A stretch of DNA of 64,000 nt, taken from the NCBI RefSeq assembly GCF_028769735.1, contig NC_088179.1:7076001-7140000 (forward strand), given 5' to 3'. Positions 36,410 through 51,400 of the stretch are shown piece after piece. The translations under genes were made by a program, and so were the position numbers. The notes beneath the pieces are model-generated. The model saw nothing but the letters and a program-made list of their open reading frames with translations. It had not been told where the DNA came from and did not search any database. The DNA comes from Zonotrichia leucophrys gambelii (lineage: Eukaryota; Chordata; Aves; Passeriformes; Passerellidae). Position 1 is the stretch's first letter. Each line of letters opens with the position of its first letter.

Positions 36410-39400
36410 CTGGACAAAGAAAACCAGTGGAAAAAAAGAAGAATTGAGTGGTTACATTCACCACTTCTCAGTATTTTTCCCAGCAACCGATCAAGGATTT
36501 TTACACAAAAATACCCCTCCCCATGTTCTCAATCTCACAACTGCTCTTTAAAAAAGGAAGAGGAAGGCAAAGAGTAGCAAACCAAGTATGTGTAAGAAGA
36601 GAGCAAGTATTAGGTATTTGCCTAAACAAGGCAAGTTCATTTGTTAGCTACAATCCAAAAGAGGACTGTTGCTTGGGGTTACATTTTAGCTCAGAAGTTG
36701 ACAGAAGTTCAGCACTCAGTTCATTAACAATGTATACACAACTGCTTTGCAGGAAGATCAAGTGCAAGTGACATACAAGCTAGGCAGCCTGCATCCCTAG
36801 AAGAGATGGCACATTATGGAAAACTGCTGAGTATACAAAAAGATTCCAACTGAACAACTACCTCTTGGAGTACCTTGGGCCATACCCTGGCCAATTCCAT
36901 GGCAAAATAAACATTGCCTAAGAAAAGGTCGTGCTGGATATCCACTGTAAAGCACTTCCATTTCTGAATACTATACTCATGTTGACCTGCTACATCTCAT
37001 ATTCAGACAGGGAAATGTTTCTGAGCAAGAAAACCAAAGTTGGCTACAAATCTCACTTAGCCTCCCTTTGATGGATCTGCCTCAGGGTCTCAGCTGCACA
37101 CATCCCACTTACCATGGGGATATGCTATTGATGTTGCACACGTTTTGGAAGTGGCAGCAGCCATCATCATTCGAACAAAGTCCGATGCTTCTTTTACCGA
37201 ATCTTCCTCATTGTCCATGGCACCAGCAGTCTTATATTCCAGTAATCTTTTCTTAATACTCTCATAAATGACAAAGTGAATAACAGTCTCAGATATGCCT
37301 GCGTAGGACGCAGACATTCCCCGGTAAAAGCCTCTAAAGCCATCCAAGCGATAAACTTTGCGGGCACACTCAAATGCGCTCATTCGCTTTTCTCCACGAT
37401 TCCTACAAAGGAGAAAACAAGTCAGTGTCTGCAACCAGAGACTGGAAAATTAATTAAACAGCTTTGTAGTGACAACAAGACTTAGGAAATACTCAACACT
37501 GATGCTGAGGGGCTCCAAGTCACAGTCTCAAAGGCTTTCAGCACTAAACACAGGGAAAGCATTACAGGGAATCCAAGCCAAACTTCACACAGTGACTAAG
37601 GACAACGTACCACAGTGAAATGCTGAGCGGCTTTAGGCCTCCCCAACTCTCACACAATAAAGGACTAAACTGCTTGGAAACAGACTCCCAAATGGATTAT
37701 CAATGTCAGCAACTCATGAGAAAAATGACCATTTCCTTTAGCATAATGGATTTGCCCTAATTGTTGCCTCAATAAAGAGCTCCACAGCATTCAGTGGCTA
37801 AGAGTTAAAAGGGCAGCCCTCAGCATTACAGCTCTCAGCAAACAACAGGCACAGCAACCAGTGCAACACTGGCAGCTGTTGTCTGATTGAACTAAGCCAC
37901 CGCTGATGTCAAGGAAAACGCTCATTAGACACACCTATTTAAAGCAGTATCTGGCAAATGAAGTTTTATTCCCATTTTGAGCTGGCTCACTAAATTGAGT
38001 TGTGCATACTGAAGTAGTTAGAATATGGTACACAACTATGCAAACACATGACAACACTGTAGAGATGTGCTTCACCACAGCTGCAAGTGCAGGCACAAGG
38101 ATTGTGCCAGCAGAGGTCTGAGTGAGCAAGTCACAGAATAAAAAAAATACCTGAGGATGTTTAAAGCCCTTTTCTGAATATCTGCTATAATACTGTGTCC
38201 ATATTTCAGGAATGTTTAGCTCAACAGTTAAAGAGAATGTATGACTGATTGAAAATGTAAGCATATGGTTGGTAGAATGTGATTTTAATGAAATTGTTAA
38301 CCTTATAATTCATTACAAATTTGCTGGTCAGTCCACTACAATGCCTCAAGCATGTCTCAGAACAGATTAAAAAAAGAAGTGATAGTGTAACTTGTAGAGA
38401 GACCAGCATCACCTTAGCAAATCTGAAATGCTGAATGTTTAAGAATTCATTCTATTTTGGAGTGCAGAACAGATTCACCAGACTTTAGTACAATGTTGTC
38501 ACAGCAGTGAGAGTTCCTCTTGTCACTTTACCTTGCATCAAGCTGTAATCGTGTCTTCACCAACCAAATGGGATTAGTTGTTGTGATCGCAGTAAAGCCT
38601 AAAAAATGTAAAAATAACATAATTAGATGTGATAATATCACAAGAACCGATGCATCTAAATTCCAAATGCACACAGTTAAGGTACAGTGGATGCAAAAAC
38701 TCGGACTATACTGATTTTGCTTAAGTCCCCATTTTGTGAATCCATACAGCCAATAAACACTTAAATTGTTTTTAAATTTTACTTTAATATTGAGTAAGTT
38801 TGATTCTCAGCACAAGATGCCCCGTATAAAAAAAAAAAGCCAAATTAAGTACAGTTCTCTGCCTATCTAATACCAACCCTGTTTTGACACCACAGAACAG
38901 CAATGCCAACTAGACAAGTATCAGCCAATTGGGCAAAAAAGTCGATAAGAATGCATTGCAGAGAGAGCAATAGCAATTTGAGATGCTATAAAACATTGCC
39001 TCAATTTACTTTGTTACCTGAAATACAATCCGAGTTTAAAAGCATGCAGACTGAATAAATACTACTTTTGGTGCAGTTAAAAGGCATTTATTACTGCAAA
39101 TTAGGAAACTTTTAATACTGAACTATAAAGAGCAGTTATATTTGAGTGCTAATCTTTTATTTAGTGTTCAAAGCAGAGATTGTTGGCTGGCCTTGGGATA
39201 CTTTTATAAGCATATGAGTGTTTAAATTGTTAAAAGTAAATACTATGACTTCTAACTATTCAGACAGACAGCAACTACTCAGGCTTGCATAAGGGCCAAG
39301 GATTAAAGCTTTGATTTTCAGTCCACTAAAGAAAACAGAAAAAAAAGAAAAAAGGAAACAAAAAAGAAAAAAGGAAAAAATAAGAAAAAAAAAAGAAGTA

Positions 39401-42400
39401 AGAATTACTCTTACTTCTGCACAACTGTGGAGAGAGAGAGAGAAAGTAGAGTGAAAGGCAGCTCTGAAAAAAAGTAAAATTAAAAAAATCATCTCAAGCT
39501 GCAATACCGCACATGCACCATCAATGAGGTGTCATGTCTGCAGGAGAGAATAGGAAAAGGGAAAAGCTGGAACATGGCCAGGCAAGAGATGATAAATTTA
39601 GACACTTGCTCTCTAAGTGACACACATGGCTGGGTTATAACTACAAAGACACACTGCCCTCCTGCACGGGGATGGACTGGGTGTGTGGGGAAGGACAGAG
39701 TTCCCTTGCTCAGTGCATGGCTGGGGCACAGCACTTATCCAGCAACAGGCTATTGATAAGCTCTTCTATCAGATCACCAACAGCTCACAGAAACAGCTTT
39801 AGCAGAACTGGTTGCATACATGTCACTCCTGCTCAATCACAATCTAGGTTTACATTGCACACAAAGGTCTGCAATACTCAGAAATGCCAGGGGATCTTAA
39901 CTGTTCTAAGGTTTGATCTGTGCCCACCCTCAAAGCTTAAACAGGTCATTATGGTTTTCAATTCAGATTCTTAAAAAAAAATTAACAGATTTGGCAGCTA
40001 CTAAGATTGAGCTGGTTTTCTACACCAGAAGAATGAAAACAGATTGGAGGGTTCTGTTCAATTTTCTAATTAAACATATTTTTAAACTGGCTCAAGCTAC
40101 TTAACTAAGCAACTTCCTATGGTAGATAATAAAGATTTGGAATTGGCATTTTTTTCTGATTCACTACTCATTCTTCCTATAAAGAAGTACTGAGATATAA
40201 CCTTCACATAATGGAGTGAAATCCTAACAATCCAAGAGTTCTTTATCTCTATTTAGGGAAGGCAAATAATGATGTAAAAACTCAAAGCACTGGGTAACAA
40301 CTCTGCCAAAACAAGGCATGAGATATTTTTAAAACACATGTGCAAAACAGCCTCTGTAGCTCAAGCAGCCATAACCTGGTCTGACCTGTCACTTCATGTC
40401 ACAGAAACTTCACTGATTCCAGTAGTGCTTGAGCCTGAGTCATCTGCACTGAGAGGAAACTTCATTCTTGCATGGTTTTATTTCTTTACACTGGCACTAA
40501 TAAAGTTTTAATTTTGTTTGACTTTTAATCAGAATCTTTGTGGCATGAAGTGCACTAGGAAATGCACAGAACTGCAACAAAGGCTTTGAAATAAGGTGGG
40601 GGAAAAAAAATCACTCACTTTCCCTACCAAGACATCTTCCATGAAAGGTTTCTGTAAAACCTAAATTAGTTCTTAAGTCTCCCCTAGTTCTTAATTACAA
40701 GTTAACAAAGGCAAAAATCCTTTTGCATTCCTATTAAAGGAAGAATTTTGTAACTCTTAGGCTGTAACATACAGCCTTTCTCCTTCATATTCAACTCAAA
40801 ATAAGGCTGTCTGCAAATCCTGAGTCTGGAGCAGGCAATGCATAGGTGCCATCAGTGGCTGAGTAGATTATATTGGAAATTTCCAGTGAAAAGTGGTTGG
40901 CACAGGATACAGCCCCTATTCTACTCAAAACTGGGGTCACTAAGCATTATTTAGATGCAGCACCTCCAACAGTAGGAGCAGACACTCAGCAACATGGCCA
41001 GTGTTTTTTCCCATGGCTGTTACAGGCCTAAGCTGACAGTTCAAACCAAAGTTTTCAAATCAAGGGGCCTTCAATAATTCAGGTTTCAAGGTGAGATGAC
41101 TACAGGTCAATTCTTACACCTAATGTAGCAAATGCAGTTAGTTGAAGAAGAACAAGGAATTGTGTGGTGCTGACACCAAGCAAAGGCCTCCAAAACATGA
41201 AACGTATGATTTAGGATCCTTGAGAAGATAAACTTTGATTTTTAAATACAGAAAATCAGTAGCAAAAATATTCTTAAAAACAAACTTTGAGGGCTTTCAA
41301 CAACTGCCATGAAGATCCATCAATTGTTTCCTTTTTTCTTTTTAAAAGCCTTAATGATCTTTATAATACTTCACAATGCCTATTGATGTGTTGCACCCTC
41401 AAGAAAGATCCTAGATTCATGACAAGTACAGATAAATCTGGCAATATTACAAACTTCTGTAGTTTTACTTTATCTCAGCTTCAGACAGAATTATCTCCAT
41501 CTACTTTTTCAGCTATCCCAGCTACTGACAGGTAAGATCCCAGGTATTCCTATTATGCATCATATTTCAAAAGGGTAGGGTTGGTGCTTTTTAATCTATA
41601 AGCCAATGTAATTGATACAGACGCATGTGAACATGGAATGATGAATTAAAATTTAAAAGTAGTAAAATAAAAACAAACCAAAAGAGTAAACAGAAAGAGA
41701 CAGAAAGGATTATATACACATATTAAAAAAGAAAAAGAAAAGAGGTCTTTGAAATAAATGTGACAACACAGAGTATCAGCTGCAGCATTTTAAAGGCAGC
41801 TCTGGAATACTGGGGAAAAAACCTCCCAAAATGCCTTGTTTAACCCAGTAGGGGCTTTGAGTTGACCAGAGCTAAGAGTAGCAGCTCTCAGTGAAAGGTA
41901 TTTCCTACCTTTCCCTGAATGGCACAGAAAAAAAAAAAAATCACTCTAAACAGAGCTAAGGAAAAGTGATGTCTTTGCACAATGCACATCATCTGAGTTC
42001 AAGCTAGAAGTGTGTTCCCCTTACGGTGTTTATTCAATAATATCACAAACCCAAGGTGTGGTTCTTACACTAGAGGCTGCAAGAGACGCTCAGTTCAGTA
42101 CTCACGAGGTTTAAGTTAGTCCATATTGCTGCAGGAAGTGACCTGCGGAGGGGGAGCATGAGATGACACGATCTCACTCTTTTCACGGGAGAAATGTACA
42201 GTAAATGCCTAAAATAGACACAGGCTTTTCTGTATCATAACAACAAGCAGTGACCTCATCAGACACAAGTGTACAAATCGAATCCCAGCGGAAGGATTTG
42301 TCAGTTATTGGGAAATCTAACTGTTTGCAGGTAAAAGTTTAGAAAAAAAGAAAGAAAAATAATCAAAACAGGCCACAGATATTAAAATAGATGTGTAAAA

Positions 42401-45400
42401 TGCACTGAGTACTGAAATTTCTGCTCATTTGCAGCAATTTAATTTTATACCTCCAAATACTTACCTATATAGAAAATTTAAAAGTGAAACCTCCTCCTTC
42501 CCCACTCCCTTGAAAATCCTATTCACTAAAGCAAGCCTAGTCTTAGGACAGAAAAGATGCCTTATGAAATCCAACTTTCTAAGACCAGTGAACTAAATAT
42601 GCATTTTATTTGGCATGAATTAACTGTGTACATGGCACTAGAAACTTACAAAGTAATGTATCTCTAAGTAATAAAGTAGTCCCAATTTTGTTTAAATAAA
42701 TAAATAATAATTTTAAAAATTTGCATTTAGGTTGGTTTGCCAGTAAAACTCTAGGAAAAAAAACCAGCAAAAGCATACAAGGCATAGTAGTTTTGCAGCA
42801 GATTTGCAACCATGTTGTCTGATTGAGGCTGTGAATCATTAAAAAAGCAAACAAGAAAGCCATACAGGAATCAAGTATCTCATTCAGTTCTCTACAGCTT
42901 TTCTTCTCTGTGGTGAGGGAGGCTGAGTGCAATGAGAAGGCAGAGTTTACAGTGAATCTGAGAATTTAGCCTAACTTGGAAATGTCCAGAAATCAACTGT
43001 CTTTGCTCAAGCAAACATTCTTGTACCAAGCTCAGATATTCTCCCTGCCCTACTTTGCAAAATGAGAACTGTGTTTATGCTCAGGAGTAAGCAAAAAGGA
43101 TTGCTGAGTACTTCATGTCAACACAGATATTTTAGGTATGAAGGGATGTGCTCTATATGCTGGAAACTAGCACAGCAAGAAGACAGCATTCATTTCTGTC
43201 TGCATAAGGCATCAGTTACTAATATGCAGATAGTTTACTCTCCTTAGAATAAAATAAACTTAGTAGAAGAACCTTCAAACCATAAATATATATTTTGAGA
43301 ATGAAGAATCAGGCCTAAAACCAACAAAAAAAATATGCTTAAAATACTATACATCAGCATTTCACTCCCAAAAACACCAAGTGCACAAAAGCATCCTTAT
43401 TTAATAATGACATCAGTCTAGCCTGAGACGTGCGTTAGCACATTATACAAATAAACAGAAGTTAAAGTTGGCTGAAGTTCACTATTTGCAGTATTTAATA
43501 AAACAATGTTACAATTATGTTGTTTAAAAACATATTTTTGCATGATTACTGTATTTTGCAACCTACAGGAAAAGTTTTGCAAGCGCAAATCTCACTTCAT
43601 GCTGAATACATGTTAGACTTTATGAAACAGGAAGGTCATATCCAAAAAAATACCAACCCACCAAAAAACCACCAACAAAACAACAACCCTCATTTAAGAC
43701 TGAATTACTTAATTCCTTACTGAAACCAATGGCAGCTGAAAGAGAAAAACACCAACACTGATTATTTTTTTGCTAATTCTGAAGTATTGATCCACCTTGC
43801 CAATTCTGTAATCTTAGGTCCCAAATCAAATATTGTAATGATCCTATGTATTAACCTGTGAACCAAGTAAGAGCTCACATTTGATCTTGGCCTATTATTT
43901 TGCCATTTCTTCAAGGTGATTTGCATTATACAGCAATACAAACCTTGCAGGTAAAACTGTTAATAGCTGGTTTAAGTGCATTTTCTGAAATATATTAGAA
44001 TTACAAAAACAAGGTTAGCACATTCCCAAGAAAGCACTGTTAATTTTAACTGCAGAGTCCTTGTCATACATCAGAATAACATCAGAAGAGAGAACTGAAA
44101 TGTTTGTCAAAGAATCTGAGAATTTCTGTACTGTGCAGTGCCAAGACCGAAGGTGTGAGCCTGCACTGAGCACTGTTCCCCTGACTGTGCTTTAGAAATA
44201 CAACCGCAGAACCTGGGAAGTGTGAGGTTAACAGCACCAAGAGCTGCTCAATGGTAGAACTTGTACACAGAAGTAGAAAAAGGCAAACAGCAATGAAGGC
44301 TGAAATCCATTTCCCAGTTTACTGCAGCTGCATGCACAAATGCACAACACCAACCTTCTGAAGGGAAGCAGCTACAGAGCTCCATGACAAACCCCAGCCT
44401 GAGGCTGCAAACACCCAGGAAAAGGCACTACAGCACATCCCCACAAACGTGCTTTAGAGAATGAGGGCAGCAACTTCCAAAGATGAGGAACTCTCAGAAT
44501 CTTCATTTGTCTGCAGCATTGCATGAGATGCACAAGTTGCCTTCAACTGAGGACAGACCTGTTTACACTCCCCACGCTTCCCCCTGCCCCCAAATCGAGG
44601 ACATGTTTTATTCCCTTGACAAGGACCTGAAGACTCTTCATCTTTCTTGATGCAATTAACTGATTAGCCTGAACTCTTCATTAAATCCCCTTCCATCCCA
44701 TTCCCCATGCTGTTCACCAACAAACAAAACCACTCACTTCTAGATGATAAAAGACCAAGTACTGCCTTGTCTTTGTCTACTTGGGCAAAATAAAGGAGCT
44801 CTTCTTATAGCCTAAAGATTAAAAACTGTCACATTTCATGTGCCAGAGATGAACTTTTAGGTATAAAGCTAATGTCACTTAAATTTTATACACTATCTAT
44901 CTCTATATATCAGATTATTAGCAAGCATAGAAATAGAAAATAAATCCTATTCCTTATTCCGTTATCACACCTTTATCAGTCCATTCCAGATTGCCAGTAC
45001 TCACAGACTGGCTGTAAAATTTGACAGGACTTAGGAACTTCAATAGTTGTCAGAATTCATCTGTAAAGTGCCCATGGCCTATAAAAACACCTCAATATTT
45101 GTTTTTGTGCAGGAAAGGCACAGGCAACAATAGATAAAGTGTTGCCAACCCATGTTTTGATTTGATCAGCACAACCATAACTCAGCTCAGTCGCCTTTAA
45201 CTCCCCCTTGTTAATGACCCCAAAGCACAGAATATTCAAATCAAGCAGCAAATATTTGTAGCTGCTAAAATACACGAAAGTTACACTGCAGATATAAAAT
45301 AGGAATTATTTCTACAGAGATGAAAATACATGAGAACTATGAAAAATCTGCTCTTCTCTGACTTTTTAGTGGCAGAGCAAACTTCTCACAGACTGGTAAA

Positions 45401-48400
45401 TGAGCAAAGGAGGAGGGATTGTTACATATAATTTACACAAATAACTGCAGGCACATTTCTGAAAGACAAAAACAATTAAAATATACAAAGCTGTAGCAGA
45501 GTGGGTAAAAAAACTGATTAGGAAGAATTAAACCAGGAGTCAGTGCAAAAACACTGTTTATAGCTTACACAGCAACAAGTTACTGTTTTGAAAGGTTACA
45601 TTTTTCATTTCACAAATTTACAACTGAAAAAGCAGGCATGGATGTTTTCTAGAGAAGACTGCTCACATTGCTATTTTTCACTTAGTACAGTTTCATGCAT
45701 ACATTTTCCAGAGAGCCTGTTTAAAGCCAGGCCAAAGCAGATAACCACTAAAAAGACATCATTCAATTACTGAGCATGTTCTGTTTTGTTGGGGGTTTTT
45801 TTCCATATTTATTGTCACCTCTCATTTGCAGATATGACTGTAGGATGAAGCTACAAAGTTACAGATCCTTACCTGCCACACCAGCTGACATCATGTGTAC
45901 CTGGGTAGAATCTGGATTGAAAATATTGTTCAACTTTTCCTTGCAATTTGAATAAGCAGCAAAATATATTGCTCTAAAATTAGAACAAAATCCAAGTTAG
46001 ATTATGTTTTACATTTCAAAATTCTCAACAAGCAGCACCCTTGACTTCACTGGGCTAAAACTCCCTTCCCCAGTAAAGAACTACTCAAGGATTAATTCTT
46101 GCAAAGTAGTGGGACTATTCTAAGAATGGAAATAAAGACTAAACATGACACTTGACTTTTTTCCACACAACAGCTCCAATTACCAGTTACTGAGGGAAAG
46201 GACAGATAGTTTGAAATATGGCACTGATTTTTGTGACACTAGGAAGTTCAGCCAGGGAAGAAAAACACTGAAAAAGTTTTAGTATTCTTCAACATAAATA
46301 ATAGAACAAACTTTCTCTAATGGACCTAAAGTCATTTCAGTAGCAGGGTAATTTGAAGAGCGCTACCAAGTATGCAGCTTCTTAAAAGAAACAAATAACA
46401 TTCCTATTACTATAGCATTTAACATTTAAATGTTGATAACTTGATGTTATAAATATTTATACTTTAAATGCTAGAACAGCTCTGAAACATTTCGTTTCCA
46501 GACTTCTGTATTTATAACAGACACTGATTTTTGTCTCTCAACACACCATGAAAAATGTTGTAAACTTGTGCTACACAAGTCTGTGAGCTGGTATCCAAAC
46601 AAAGCTAGGCAAAGTCAGCAATGCAATTCAATATATTACAAAAAATGGTTGCTTTCACTCATTAGATCTAAAAAACTTATTTTAAGCACATATAAACCTC
46701 ACACTTTGGGTTGTAATTCAGTTGTTTTAAATCTACAGACACCCCTCTGCAAGAGAAAAAAAAAATGAATGTGCCATTTTCCCAAGCAGAACATTAACCT
46801 CATTAGCTGTGTGAACATGTTTTTCTTTATTACAAAGAAGATAAAGAGCTTGCTTTATGGGTGTAATTTCTAAAATGGAACCTGAACTCAGTTAAGTACA
46901 CTGGATGTGTTATGAAATATGCTTCTCTACAGCTTATTTAAACAAAGAGCTGATGTTAAATCCACTTAGCTAATGCTTAATTGAAATGAAGTACTGGTTG
47001 CAGACAGAATCAGCCAGAGGGAAATGAAGATGTGCTTATAAATAAGGTTTACACACTACATCAAGCAGACATTTTAGCAAGCTAAGTATTTCACCTAGGG
47101 GAAGAAACAAAGGGAAACAGAAGATTTAACATATAATTAATTGAAAAGAAATATATATTTTTTTTCCAACTGAGGATGTTCTTCATGGATGACAGTCACT
47201 TATGCAATGGATCCCATTCCTGGGTAAAAACTGCTATTAAAGCGATATCAATATTGAATATTTGGCAGAGCAGACTGATCTACTGCACTAAAGTACAGGC
47301 TCTCCAGACTAGAAGTGTTGATATCCCATAGGTGTCAAGAACAAAAATGCTAGTGGGTTTACTTCAGCTTTTCCAAAGGGCAGTGCTAAGTTAGTGATCA
47401 GAAAGCACCTCTGATATTCCTAAATCCTTAAAAAAACTGCTAAAATAAAGATAAGCTAATTCTTTCATTAAATTTTTTTCTTATTTATGCAGATGATCTA
47501 AAGAACCTCATCAGAACTAAAGTTCAGCTTAGTAGTATTTCTCAGAAATATTCAAATACTTAAAACCAGTAAAGTTAAGATAATCTCCAACTGAAGGTGC
47601 AGGAGATAGAAATGTTTTCTCTTCAAACAAAACAAATAAACAAAAGCAAGATGCTAAGTCAAGGAAAAAATAAAACCTTTGTGGAATAGATTCCTTCTGC
47701 ATAAAGGCTCTTCTCTTAAACAGAAAAGAAAAAAAAAGGAGCCAGGAAACAACTTCCAGTATCCTCATCCAGGCCTAAGGAATATATTAATTTTACACAG
47801 CTTTGTTTTACACTCTTTCCATGTACTCTCCCATTTTTGGACTGAACTTCAGCTGACAGCTCTATGTAAGGATAAATTCAAACTCTGGCAAAATGTTCTC
47901 TCTGCCTGCCTGCCAGCAGCAGCTGAGGAACTGGAGTATTTGTGCTGATGCAGAGCAACAGACAACAACACCACCAGTGCCAACTAGATCAGATTTACAT
48001 CCTGCACTGCCCCAGTACCCTCTGGGGCCCAGGCACTGCTGGATCTGCTTTCCCTGGGACAGCTGCTAAGTCTCTCCTCCCACCCAGTGTCTCACCCTTT
48101 ATATCAGAACAGGCCTCCTCCTGCAAGGGAGCACCAGGCTGTGCTTCACCAGAACTCAGCAAGAAGACCCTGTTTTGTGTTTTGAGGCTTCAATCACATA
48201 ATTGCTTCCTGAAGATGATGGATTAACTGAAAGCTAAGTCCATCTTTGTATTTTCCAAGATCCAAACTTGTAGCTTACATGTGCAATTCCTTAAGAATTT
48301 TTCTTTTTAACTGGACAAAACTCTGCATAAGGGACAGCACCCAACAGTAAATACTATTCAATAGCACATAGGATAGGAAATGCTGAGACAGCTGGAGCTC

Positions 48401-51400
48401 TGATGTACTTAAATGGCTCAATTCCTCAGGCAAAAAGTTACCCCAGGAACCAAAGGTTACTTGCTGCTAATTTAGTCTTTACAACTGCAGATGCAAGACT
48501 TGTTTCAAATACACATTAAAGCCTTTAATGTATTTGATTTATTGTGCATGGTTGTACTTACCTGGAAGGAGCAACGCCAACTAAATTAGGACCCAGCCCC
48601 CTGAACAGAGAACGAGGGCCTTCATTTTGCAAGATCATCCTAGAAAACAAGAATACAATACTGTAACATTCAAAGCAAAATCATGGAATGCACTAATCAC
48701 CAGAACTACATCATGTGAAAAACTTTCATAATTACTGGCAATAATACAGAGAAGACCACAGAAAATTAGTCATTTCCTAGAATCAGCATTAAAAATTCCA
48801 TTATTGCTCAAAATACCATGAAAACCATAAACCAAATGCAGAAATAAGACTTGAGATCTCAATACAGATTTATCTTCTATGTAGGAACACATACACACAC
48901 AGAGTTGTCTGTTAGGAAGTTAAAGAAAGTGTCCCTGAGTCAGGGAGAAAACACTAAGCATGGAAACATTGCCATTCATGTAGGTTGTAGATAGTTCAGG
49001 AGCAAAACCACTTAATTCTGCACAACATTGCTTTCACCACCCTTCAGCTCCCAAGGTTTGTGAACTTTGAGTGGGAGGGCAACCTTGCACATTTGTGGAA
49101 TTTACAGGAAAGCACGATAACAGCAAGTTGAGACTTCAAATAAAGCATTATTACTTAGTTCTGCAATATGGATCCCACATGGTTGGGGATTTTGGGAAGA
49201 GCTGAAGACCTATGCAGCAAGGTACCCTGGCACAGTAAGAGACTATGCATGAATATTCAGTTCTAGTGAAATCAGTCTGCCCCACAATCTAGATGCTAAT
49301 CACACTGGTATTTTAAAAAGTATGGTAGGACATGGGAGGAGAAACAAGGACTACCTGCATCCCATTACTGGGAATTGCTCTTGCAATTACTTTAGAACCA
49401 GATTTAAAGTTAAGAATTAACTACATCCCCAGATGCTACAAAATGGAATCCTGTGCTTACTGATTTAGAAACAATGGTAAAGGTACACAAATAGTTTTGT
49501 ATATTTCTTCTTCAAAGAGCCATGCAGGTTAATGACAAGTCAATTACTCAATAAAGCCTTCTATAAATGGCCATTTTGTTTGGAATTTACTGTCAGAACA
49601 AACAAGTGAAAGCAATCTATAGCACTAAAAGAGATTCCAAACCTATTCTGAGTTCCTTATTTCAATGGCACTCATTCATTGCTCTGCTGCTAAGTCAAAT
49701 TAAAAGTTTACCTTTGCTTCCACTAAGCAAAAACAAACCAGTGGCCCTGCAGTTACCACTGCTTTTCAGGAATACTGACATTTCATGTGTCCAGCAACAT
49801 CCCAGCTTTTGGTCCATAACAATCAGCTATGAGTTCACTATTCTGCTGCTCCACAGCAGTAATTGGAATACTGAACACACATTCAAAGATACCTTGGAAA
49901 TACAAATGATTTGGACCTGTCTGTCATGATGAAAGCATTTTAATGCCTTGCAATGCCTTAATGCCAAATTAACAGGACCTGTATCTGCCTAGACCGCTAC
50001 TACCACACAATGTGCTACACATGTATATATATGCACATATAGCTAGACATGTATTCAAAGCAACAGGAATTTCAGGGTCTTTGAAGTTAGGAATGAAGTG
50101 TATCAGGTCTGTTTGCCTCTTTTGGATCTACAGTTCCAGATTCTGACAGGGCAGCAAAGAGCTAAAGAGAGGTTGCAGCAGACAGGATGATAATGGAGGT
50201 AGTTACTGATGCTGTTTTGCATTCAGACACCAGCTGGAAGAGTGTCAGAAGCTGCACTGGAAATCAGACACAAACTTCTTACATTAAAGAGCAGATCCCA
50301 GGGCCTGCACTTGTTTATTGAGAGCAGTTACAGGCAAATCCATGGTTGGAAGAGCAGGAAAGTGCTCCACACAGCCTCAGCTGACTGTTATGTCACATGG
50401 AGAGCCTCCACTGGGAGGCTCATGAGATTTCCATTAGCAAGACATGAGGTTTAAATTGTGCAACATGAATGATGAGAAAATGTAATATGACACGCAACAC
50501 AGATATATGAGAACAAAAGAATTTGCTTTTGTTGCCAGAGAATAGAGTCACCTGTTTTTCTGAGTTTGTTTCCTGACAGAGATGCCTTTCAAGTCACCTC
50601 CACTGATGCTTAGGATGCAGAAGTGATTCTACAGCAGTCAGTTCACTGAAATTCTGACATAATTTGCCTGAATCACTCTGCTTTTAGACTGAGTAATGTG
50701 AGCCTTGAGCACTGCACCAAATTTGCTATGACACAATCAAAGTCTGACAGCTATGAGTCAAAAAATATCCAATGACAGTAAGGACCTGACAGTGACAAAG
50801 AAATCCAGTTTTATTTCCCCACTAAACAGCCCTAACCTTAACCAAGAGTAATTATGTCCTGCATGTATGTATGTTTATTATCGTAGTCCATTGCCATGTC
50901 ATTTGGGATTTTTTCATGTTTACTGTATTTAAAGAACTTGAAACCCAGGCTTTGCATCTCAGTCCTTTGATAATGGCCTGAAAGAAAACACAGCTAAGCA
51001 AAGGACAAAAGCAGCAGAAGAGATACATTCTTGTATTACAGATGTACATCATGTGTGAGAGGGCAATTGTTAAAGACAAACAAGTCAATAAATTTCATCA
51101 TGGGCTACCTCTACCTCAGTCTGAATTTGCTTTCTGGGAATACCAAGTTATTTCCAGTTTCATTTAAGGCATAGCAGGCTTCTAGCATTACAAAAATACA
51201 CCTATTCAGCCTGCTATTCATTGATATACATTTCTAAATGGAAAATAAATTCATAACCAAGCATTCAGAAAGAAGCTGGAGCACTCTACTTCCATCAAGA
51301 GTAGCCATTAAGTCAAGCAGATCTCCTTGCTGGTCACAATCCAAGCCTTTCCTTCCCAACATGTTCCCAACATGTTCACCCATCAGACCCTGAATAAAGA

